Source: CAZMJG01 sp964576365 (GTDB lineage: Bacteria > Patescibacteriota > Microgenomatia > UBA1406 > GWC2-37-13). Taken from it: a stretch of 9,745 nt of DNA. The stretch's first letter is position 1. Every line of letters starts with the position of its first letter. This document shows positions 5,147-9,745 of this stretch, piece by piece. The position numbers and the translations under genes were made by a program. The stretch covers positions 1 to 9,745 of the forward strand of contig CAZNUT010000042.1 in NCBI GenBank assembly GCA_964576365.1, given 5' to 3'. A model generated the notes under the pieces. The model did not search any database and was not told where the DNA came from. It worked only from the letters and a program-made list of their open reading frames with translations.

Positions 5147-6115
5147 TCAAGCAGATATAATCCGAGCTCCAGCCCCAGGATGGTTAACAAAGATATTTTT
5201 AACTTGCTTCTCATATGCAAGTTTTGCTTCTACTTTCGAGACAGAATCTGACTGGCAGAAAAGGTGAATATCTTGACCAGTATTGATGGTGAAGTACACC
5301 TCTAGTCCTTCATTGCGCCACTTTTTTACTTCTTTCATCAAGTGAAGAGTACCTTCACTCCAATATATGAGGGAAGGTGTTGATGTAAGCATAATCGCGT
5401 GCATCTCGAGGGCTTCAGCTTCAATAAGTTGACCAAATAAACTGAAGTTGCGTTCTTTAATATATTGTTTAGCTAATACTATTTTTTTATTCATGTGCTG
5501 ACGGCGAACCTCAAAAAATGGACTCGTGCTCGCATATGTTTGTCCTTTTGAAGTAGAAACTTCTTTTTTTTCGGTACTTACTACTGCAACGACATCTACT
5601 ATGTCCCAGTAATCAGAGGGAAAAAGTGAGGTGGCATAAGACTCCTCACTTGTCGACCCATCGAGCCATTCTACAAACCCGTCCGGTATAGATCTGCATG
5701 CCGAACCAGAGCCTTGCCTGGCCAGGATCGAAAGTTCTTTTTCAGATAAATGAAGTCCTGCTGCTTTTGTTGCTGCTAAAGTAAGAGCTGCAAATCCTGA
5801 AGATGAAGAAGAAAGACCTGTGCTTGATGGAAAGTTGTTTTCTGAAAAAACACGAGCATGATGAGTAATATTTGCAATCTTTCTAACTCTATCTAAATGT
5901 TTTATGACTCGTTCAGCACTTTCAAATTCGTGCTGACCGTTAATTGCTATTTCATCCTTCGATAATGCAGGAATAAATTCAACAGATGTGGTTGTGGTAC
6001 ATTTACTCAAATTCATAGAAATACTGCCATTCGTAGGCAAACGGAGTACTTCGTCCTTTCTTCCCCAATATTTGATAAATGCTACATTCGGATGAGCTTG
6101 AGCAGTAGCTTTCAT
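5147..6115 (-). CDS. mvaD: Diphosphomevalonate decarboxylase family protein
   Basis: This GHMP-superfamily cytosolic enzyme of 322 residues would perform ATP-dependent decarboxylation of mevalonate 5-diphosphate to isopentenyl diphosphate. The start MKATAQAHPNVAFIKYWG is the family hallmark. PTNGSISMNL, the ATP-binding loop STGLSSSSSGFAAL (98-111) and GSGSACRSIPDGFVEW (135-150, with the conserved Arg) are all intact. The C-terminus ends normally at HPGAGARI. One key residue differs: the usual YFT-x-DAGPN reads YFTINTGQD, so the catalytic Asp is Asn278 and an Asp appears four residues later (282). It could therefore act on another mevalonate phosphate or use altered chemistry. A TTG at 6127 is the longer start; the ATG at 6115, 4 nt after the preceding stop, fits the family exactly. 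Coupled translation is likely as no ribosome site is seen. Confidence 0.88.
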   Translation of the reverse strand: MKATAQAHPNVAFIKYWGRKDEVLRLPTNGSISMNLSKCTTTTSVEFIPALSKDEIAINGQHEFESAERVIKHLDRVRKIANITHHARVFSENNFPSSTGLSSSSSGFAALTLAATKAAGLHLSEKELSILARQGSGSACRSIPDGFVEWLDGSTSEESYATSLFPSDYWDIVDVVAVVSTEKKEVSTSKGQTYASTSPFFEVRRQHMNKKIVLAKQYIKERNFSLFGQLIEAEALEMHAIMLTSTPSLIYWSEGTLHLMKEVKKWRNEGLEVYFTINTGQDIHLFCQSDSVSKVEAKLAYEKQVKNIFVNHPGAGARIISA

Positions 6116-6119
6116 ATAT

Positions 6120-7088
6120 TTATTCAATAGTTACACCGGGAGCACTAGCCTCTACAGGTATTACTTCTCCACCTGCATTGGTAATTGCGGTATTAATGTT
6201 TTTTAACGTTTGCACCGATCCGATAGCAATCATACAATCCCCGCCTCCTGCACCTGATAATTTTGCCCCTATGGCACCTGCCTCTCTGGCCGCATAAATA
6301 AGTGATGATAATTTGCCTGTACTTACCCCGAGTAATTCTAGATATCCTTGATTCATATTCATAAGCTGACCGAAAGTCGACCAATCATTTTTGATGAGTG
6401 CGTCTTTTGCCTGCATCACCAATTTATCTATAGATTCATATGTACTTTCAACTACATCGCTATATTGATTTGACAAAGCAGAAACTTTTTTTATGAGAGT
6501 GACAGTATCGGCCTTGATACCTGAATAGCCAACAACGAGCGGTAACGGGTCACTCAGGATAGGTTCAATTATCTTTCCTGCAGTATAAAAAAGGAGTGTT
6601 CCTCCATACACGGCAGCCGCGATATCAAATCCCGATCCTTTTCCTTGTACTTTCAGGACGACCTTATAAGCTAAATCAAAAAGCGTACGGTTATCTATAT
6701 TTATAGAGTGAAATTCGGTTAAAGCCTTGAGTACGCAAACGGTGACAGCAGAAGAAGAACCGAATCCAAATTTTGAGGAAAATTCTGGGTGAGTTGTAAT
6801 TTTTACACCCTTTTCTACCTTATATGTTTCTATAAATAAGTTGAATGCCTGCTCGATAAATGCGACTTGTTTTGGGATATCACCCTTGCCTACTGTTTGA
6901 ATATTTTTTTCATAATGATCTATGCCCACCTCATTTGCTTGAACAATAAGACTAGATTTCGCATTTTCTTCAAGAGAGAGCTTCATGCGCTTATTTACTG
7001 CTGTTACTAAGCAGTGATGATTGTGCACGACTGCGTGTTCGCCTAGGAGCATGAGTTTGCCAGGAGCTGAAACAGTGATTTTTTTCAT
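6120..7088 (-). CDS. mvaK2: Phosphomevalonate kinase-like GHMP kinase
   Basis: This GHMP kinase of 322 residues probably phosphorylates mevalonate 5-phosphate to the 5-diphosphate. Motif 1 is PGKLMLLGEHAVV (9-21). Motif 2, the ATP loop, is KFGFGSSSAVT (106-116). GSGFDIAAAVYGG (151-163) carries the Asp expected at the active site, and motif 3 is KLSGAGGGDC (276-285). GSGFD in place of the HGxPSGxDN signature of mevalonate kinase is why I place it with phosphomevalonate kinases. The operon logic agrees, because a canonical mevalonate kinase sits directly upstream. Its ATG overlaps the TGA of that gene (ATGA), with AAGGGA 10 nt before, and the decarboxylase follows after 4 nt. A second mevalonate kinase-like activity cannot be excluded from sequence alone. 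Confidence 0.85.
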   Translation of the reverse strand: MKKITVSAPGKLMLLGEHAVVHNHHCLVTAVNKRMKLSLEENAKSSLIVQANEVGIDHYEKNIQTVGKGDIPKQVAFIEQAFNLFIETYKVEKGVKITTHPEFSSKFGFGSSSAVTVCVLKALTEFHSINIDNRTLFDLAYKVVLKVQGKGSGFDIAAAVYGGTLLFYTAGKIIEPILSDPLPLVVGYSGIKADTVTLIKKVSALSNQYSDVVESTYESIDKLVMQAKDALIKNDWSTFGQLMNMNQGYLELLGVSTGKLSSLIYAAREAGAIGAKLSGAGGGDCMIAIGSVQTLKNINTAITNAGGEVIPVEASAPGVTIE

Positions 7089-8152
7089 ATAATTTGTATC
7101 CCTTCAACTCCTAGCCGAACAGAATATGATGGTAATTTATAAAGGTTAATAATTTTTTGTAATATATTCAAATCTTGATGGAATGCTAATATTATTCCGA
7201 CGCTTTTTGTTTTTCCACCACCTCCGCATATCTTTGCTGCTCCGCCTGAATTTTCAATATCTCGTATTATTTTTTTGGCAAACAATGAAACTACGTCAAT
7301 ACTTTCTAAATTTGATTCTCCTTGTTTTATAATTTGCTTAACTTCATGAGTTTGTGCATTTCTAATGCTTGTTAAAAGTTGTCGGGTTAGTTCTTCTTGA
7401 TCATTTAAAAACCTCTGGATTTTGTTTGGATTTTCCTGATAGAGCTTCCGTACGCCAGCAACCATTTCGCCTGTTGTTTCGACTGGCTTTCCTGTATCAA
7501 TGAGAATAAAATTTTTCGCAAATGAATCAGGTATTGAAAAGGGTAATGGTTGAATAATTTTAAAATTCGGATCTTCCTTACGAAACCAAATGAAGCCACC
7601 AAAACATACGGCGGCATTATCACCACCGGACGGGTATCCGTGTATTTTTTGCTCTGCTGAATAAGCAATATTATTAATAACTGATTTATCAAATGGCTCT
7701 TCAAGAAAACTTGAAACGACAGCAGTAATACTAACTGCGAGAGCAGCTGATGAACCAAGACCTGCACCCATAGGAATTTCTGAATTAATTACAAGGTCAA
7801 AACCGCACTGAATAGACTTTTTATAATGGATAAACGTTTCACCAATAACAACGCATGGATATGAAAGTGGATTTTTGATAATAGATTTTAGAAGCTCGGT
7901 ATCATTTGTTTTTGAAAACTCCAGCCAAGTATTTTCAGCATCTTGTGATATCTTTTTAACTTCACTAAATGTAGTTGTAACTGACATGCTGAGTTGTTCT
8001 GAAGAGATAACAATCTTATTATCTTTTCGCGGATGAAGACTGATATTACAGTACTTGTCAACTGTAGCCAATATGGCAGGTTTTCCATACACCGCCGAAT
8101 GTTCCCCTAGTAAATGGATCTTTCCTGGGACAGATACTGTAATTTTATACAT
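7085..8152 (-). CDS. mvk: Mevalonate kinase
   Basis: This cytosolic GHMP kinase of 355 residues phosphorylates mevalonate with ATP, the first kinase step of the lower mevalonate pathway. Motif 1 is VPGKIHLLGEHSAVYGKPA (8-26). Motif 2 is PMGAGLGSSAALAVS (127-141). The mevalonate kinase signature HGYPSGGDNA (171-180) holds the catalytic Asp178. Motif 3 usually reads KLTGAGGGGC; here it is KICGGGGKTKSVG (307-319), with the Ala lost and a Lys-x-Lys following, which may alter the phosphate loop. It is the first gene of a four-gene operon; the next ATG overlaps its TGA. It has no Shine-Dalgarno site, and the promoter lies so close that the leader is only about 15-25 nt. The gene is visibly more AT-rich than the radical SAM gene. 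Confidence 0.93.
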   Translation of the reverse strand: MYKITVSVPGKIHLLGEHSAVYGKPAILATVDKYCNISLHPRKDNKIVISSEQLSMSVTTTFSEVKKISQDAENTWLEFSKTNDTELLKSIIKNPLSYPCVVIGETFIHYKKSIQCGFDLVINSEIPMGAGLGSSAALAVSITAVVSSFLEEPFDKSVINNIAYSAEQKIHGYPSGGDNAAVCFGGFIWFRKEDPNFKIIQPLPFSIPDSFAKNFILIDTGKPVETTGEMVAGVRKLYQENPNKIQRFLNDQEELTRQLLTSIRNAQTHEVKQIIKQGESNLESIDVVSLFAKKIIRDIENSGGAAKICGGGGKTKSVGIILAFHQDLNILQKIINLYKLPSYSVRLGVEGIQII

Positions 8153-8174
8153 ACTGTATCAATTAGTCTACTAA

Positions 8175-8208
8175 ATTATAATTATACTGAAATTCTTCCT
8201 ATTGACAA
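8175..8208 (-). promoter_or_regulatory. Promoter of the mevalonate operon
   Basis: On the minus strand TTGTCA (8208-8203) is followed after 16 bp by a perfect TATAAT (8186-8181), with a second TATAAT immediately after (8180-8175). The start codon of mevalonate kinase is only 23 nt beyond, so the mRNA leader is very short. The -35 element shares its bases with the plus-strand -35 of the divergent gene pair, so the two promoters probably compete for polymerase. Confidence 0.7.
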
Positions 8209-8231
8209 CTGTCTCACTTTCTCCGTATTCT
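8202..8231 (+). promoter_or_regulatory. Divergent promoter of the miniprotein-Nudix pair
   Basis: A consensus TTGACA (8202-8207) is followed after 18 bp by TATTCT (8226-8231, four of six matches to TATAAT). Transcription would begin near 8238, about 25 nt before the ATG at 8264. The sequence GACAACTGTC (8204-8213) is a dyad overlapping both -35 elements and could be an operator. Confidence 0.6.
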
Positions 8232-8263
8232 AAGTAAAGAACTTATTATCAATTTTATTTAAT

Positions 8264-8449
8264 ATGGCTGCTAAAAAAACAAAATCAAGTAAAACAGCGA
8301 GTAAAACCACTCATCATCGTGCTACAACTACAAAAAAAGCGTATGATCCGCATGAAAGTCTGATCATTCAAGGTGGTATCGTATTCATTATGGTGGCTGC
8401 AATTGCGATATTCAGCTATGTAATGTCTATGTACGGTGTGCTACAATAA
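8264..8449 (+). CDS. Lys/Thr-rich single-span membrane miniprotein (61 aa)
   Basis: Residues 1-26 form a strongly basic, low-complexity tail (MAAKKTKSSKTASKTTHHR and further Lys/Thr residues), reminiscent of histone-like or nucleic-acid-binding tails. Residues 33-56 are one membrane span (LIIQGGIVFIMVAAIAIFSYVM). By the positive-inside rule the basic tail would lie in the cytoplasm, where it could bind nucleic acid or acidic lipid. I do not recognise the family. It has a good upstream promoter but no Shine-Dalgarno site, and it is followed 5 nt later by the Nudix gene, so the two are co-transcribed. Its function and any link to the Nudix enzyme are unknown. Confidence 0.75.
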   Translation: MAAKKTKSSKTASKTTHHRATTTKKAYDPHESLIIQGGIVFIMVAAIAIFSYVMSMYGVLQ

Positions 8450-8454
8450 GCACT

Positions 8455-8904
8455 GTGCAAAAACCTCCTGTGCTTAAATACGAACTATCTGCAGGTGGGA
8501 TAGTATATCGTATAATAAATAATCAATATACGTGGCTGCTGATCCGTCATAGTAAGGCTGGACATTGGGGCTTCCCAAAAGGCCATGTAGCAGATAAAGT
8601 GGTAAATGAGACGCTGGAAGCTGCCGCTATACGTGAAGTGCAGGAAGAAGGAGGAGTTATCGCAGAAGTAGCATGTCCTCAAAATATCCCTACAAAGTAT
8701 TATTTCTCAAGCAAAGAATTTCTCCATAAAAAGACTGTGCATTATTTTTTGATGAAATATATCTCCGGCTCGACTGAAAACCATGACTCAGAGGTATCGG
8801 ATGCGCGGTTTTTCCCCACAGAAGAAGTGGAAAAACAACTCACCTACAAATCCGACCGCCTCGCCTTCCAAAAGGCACTAGATATTCTGAAAAAATCATC
8901 CTAG
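8455..8904 (+). CDS. Nudix hydrolase, Ap4A-hydrolase-like
   Basis: This 149-residue protein should cleave nucleoside diphosphates linked to another moiety, using Mg2+. SAGGIVYR (12-19), LLIRHSKAGHWGFPKGH (28-44) and the catalytic helix AAAIREVQEEGG match bacterial diadenosine tetraphosphate hydrolases and (di)nucleotide-cleaving relatives. YYFSS and a Phe/Pro-rich end (DARFFPTEEVEKQL) also fit. In the Nudix box the Gly-to-first-Glu spacing is 8 residues instead of the usual 5, a three-residue insertion; all catalytic Glu residues are present. It begins with GTG, 5 nt after the miniprotein stop, and ends 14 nt from a convergent gene. It lacks isopentenyl diphosphate isomerase signatures, so it is not the missing isomerase for the neighbouring mevalonate operon. 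Substrate uncertain; likely nucleotide housekeeping. Confidence 0.88.
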   Translation: MQKPPVLKYELSAGGIVYRIINNQYTWLLIRHSKAGHWGFPKGHVADKVVNETLEAAAIREVQEEGGVIAEVACPQNIPTKYYFSSKEFLHKKTVHYFLMKYISGSTENHDSEVSDARFFPTEEVEKQLTYKSDRLAFQKALDILKKSS

Positions 8905-8918
8905 TTTAAATTCTTTTT

Positions 8919-9125
8919 TTAGAAACCTGTCTCTTGATGTGTGATCATCTCTATCTCATCAGGCATGCTTCCTGTAAATATAAGCTGTAAATTTTCCTTG
9001 AGTATCTTGCAAATATATTCAACATCTCCCTCATTGCCACCGAGCTCTGTAACAAATTGAAATGTATCTTGAATTAATTTATTAGTCCTTGTGTCAAGAC
9101 TTAGTAGTTGTGCTTCGGATAACAT
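8919..9125 (-). CDS. Small hypothetical protein (68 aa)
   Basis: This is a short acidic protein predicted to be mostly helical: residues ~2-28 and ~32-50 look like two amphipathic helices separated by GGNEGDVE, and there is no membrane span. I recognise no domain. It lies 23 nt downstream of the 116-residue unknown gene on the same strand, with no Shine-Dalgarno site, so the two probably form an operon. Its 3' end faces the Nudix gene with only 14 nt between the stops, which contain a T-run but no hairpin. Coding is plausible from composition and operon placement; function unknown. Confidence 0.55.
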   Translation of the reverse strand: MLSEAQLLSLDTRTNKLIQDTFQFVTELGGNEGDVEYICKILKENLQLIFTGSMPDEIEMITHQETGF

Positions 9126-9148
9126 ATGAGAAATAAATTTAAACTATA

Positions 9149-9499
9149 TTAGCACGGCGTATCTGGCATACAAGGGATGAGGCCAACATCTTGATGCTCA
9201 TACCCTTCAGGGAATGGAAGTCCAAACTCCTGCACAGCTTCTTCAACAACTCTTGCTTCCATTTCGATTCCATGTCTCGCTAAAGTCCCTGCAGTATACT
9301 TACTGAACCTAACTCTCTTGTTTACTGCTTTTTCCAAATCTAATTTTTCAGAAGCCGTTCCAAAGAAACTGGATCTTCCTTCAACACCTGCTATTCGAGC
9401 AGCTCTTGTCCATACTGGAACCATATTAATTTCATGAGCTTTTTGCGACTCAGGAGTTGATTGAAATTCATTTATTAACTCAAAACGTATATCTTCCAT
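9149..9499 (-). CDS. Hypothetical protein (116 aa)
   Basis: This is a soluble protein without signal peptide or membrane span. It contains a basic, helix-like centre (WTRAARIAG, EKLDLEKAVNKRVRFSKY, TLARHGIEME) and an unusual Pro/Cys tail, GLIPCMPDTPC. The two C-terminal cysteines, separated by five residues, could form a disulfide or bind metal. I do not recognise the family. It starts at ATG 9499 without a clear ribosome site. A TTGACA sequence on this strand (9555-9550) is a possible -35, but the matching -10 is poor. It heads a probable two-gene unit with the 68-residue gene. Confidence 0.6.
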   Translation of the reverse strand: MEDIRFELINEFQSTPESQKAHEINMVPVWTRAARIAGVEGRSSFFGTASEKLDLEKAVNKRVRFSKYTAGTLARHGIEMEARVVEEAVQEFGLPFPEGYEHQDVGLIPCMPDTPC

Positions 9500-9572
9500 A
9501 AGTATTATTATTCAAATTTAGAAGAGACGAAAATCTTCATTCATCACCATGTCAAAACTAAAGATCTCGAAT

Positions 9573-9640
9573 TCCCGACTCTGTCGAGGACCAGCCTGCC
9601 GGCTGGCAGGTGCTCGATAACAATCGGCACAAGTTCGGGA
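9573..9640. repeat. Nested-palindrome repeat element (REP/MITE-like)
   Basis: Three nested inverted repeats share one axis region. The outer arms are TCCCGA (9573-9578) and TCGGGA (9635-9640), the middle arms TCGAG (9584-9588) and CTCGA (9613-9617). The core can form either CCAGCC/GGCTGG (9591-9596 with 9601-9606) or CCTGCC/GGCAGG (9595-9600 with 9605-9610). The minus strand begins GTCATCCCGAACTTGT, a word often seen in dispersed palindromic repeats of many bacteria. It is GC-rich against an AT-rich background, which supports an inserted element. Confidence 0.7.
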
Positions 9641-9647
9641 TGACAAT

Positions 9648-9671
9648 AAAAAATACTGTACTGTATTTTTT
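9648..9671. terminator. Possible bidirectional terminator hairpin
   Basis: AAAAAATAC (9648-9656) and GTATTTTTT (9663-9671) form a perfect 9-bp stem with a 6-nt loop, giving a T-run on each strand. The stem is AT-rich, so it would be weak by intrinsic-terminator rules. It lies between the palindromic element and whatever gene starts beyond the right edge. Confidence 0.4.
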
Positions 9672-9745
9672 CCTGCTTGCTATAAAAAGTGGCGCTGGTC
9701 TTACAAACAGTTGATATTAGGGGGATTTAGGTTGATAGGAGAGAT

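Larger units (their letters stand above)
9500..9745. other. Non-coding right end of the window
   Basis: I see no coding region in the last ~245 bp. The segment holds the nested-palindrome element (9573-9640) and the A/T hairpin (9648-9671). A TATAAA at 9681-9686 lacks a clear -35. The final bases include AGGAG close to the window edge, which could be the ribosome site of a gene starting just outside. Confidence 0.45.

Noticed and set aside
6116..6127. TTG start at 6127 for the decarboxylase
   Set aside because: The ATG at 6115 gives the exact family N-terminus and avoids overlap with the preceding kinase gene.
7405..7767. 120-residue minus-strand frame inside the mevalonate kinase gene
   Set aside because: It is a shadow frame of a clearly conserved GHMP kinase and has Leu/Gln-biased composition with no domain signal.
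8455..8904. Nudix gene beside a mevalonate operon as type I isopentenyl diphosphate isomerase
   Set aside because: It lacks the isomerase cysteine and EELG-type signatures and matches Ap4A-hydrolase-like Nudix proteins instead; it is also transcribed in the opposite direction.

Overview
The window reads as a compact, AT-rich bacterial chromosome segment, probably from a Candidate Phyla Radiation (Patescibacteria) genome and most likely a Microgenomates-like lineage. That is inference from style: small genes packed in operons with 4-13 nt gaps, few Shine-Dalgarno sites, Thr/Pro-rich membrane-tethered surface proteins with FN3-like and VWA domains, a bacterial mevalonate pathway, and short word-like intergenic repeats. 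The code looks standard: the mevalonate kinase gene ends in a TGA that overlaps the next ATG, which argues against lineages that read UGA as glycine. No transposase, integrase, phage gene or CRISPR array is visible.

Left part (1-788): a truncated four-helix-bundle (23S rRNA-intervening-sequence-type) gene, two copies of a hairpin-forming repeat, a tRNA-Cys(GCA) gene on the minus strand, and about 320 bp of non-coding DNA. This stretch holds an 18-bp copy of the tRNA 5' end inside a decayed tRNA-like structure, and a TTAGAC word repeat. A small unknown gene follows (789-1004).

Middle (1050-3908, minus strand): a two-gene surface operon. A VWA-domain protein with an N-terminal membrane anchor is followed 5 nt later by a related Pro/Thr-rich protein. 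Both share a ~120-residue beta-rich domain bounded by cysteines and a cysteine module with identical spacing. A strong ribosome binding site upstream serves a 9-codon leader ORF instead of the VWA gene itself.

Mevalonate operon (4075-8152, minus strand): mevalonate kinase, phosphomevalonate kinase-like kinase, diphosphomevalonate decarboxylase-like protein and a lysine 2,3-aminomutase/EpmB-family radical SAM enzyme. The first three would convert mevalonate to isopentenyl diphosphate. The decarboxylase has Asn at the position of the usual catalytic Asp, so its exact reaction is open. The radical SAM gene is an unexpected partner. A divergent promoter region whose two -35 elements overlap separates this operon from a plus-strand pair: a Lys-rich single-span membrane miniprotein and a Nudix hydrolase.

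Right end (8919-9745): two small unknown genes on the minus strand, then a nested-palindrome repeat element and a hairpin flanked by A and T runs.
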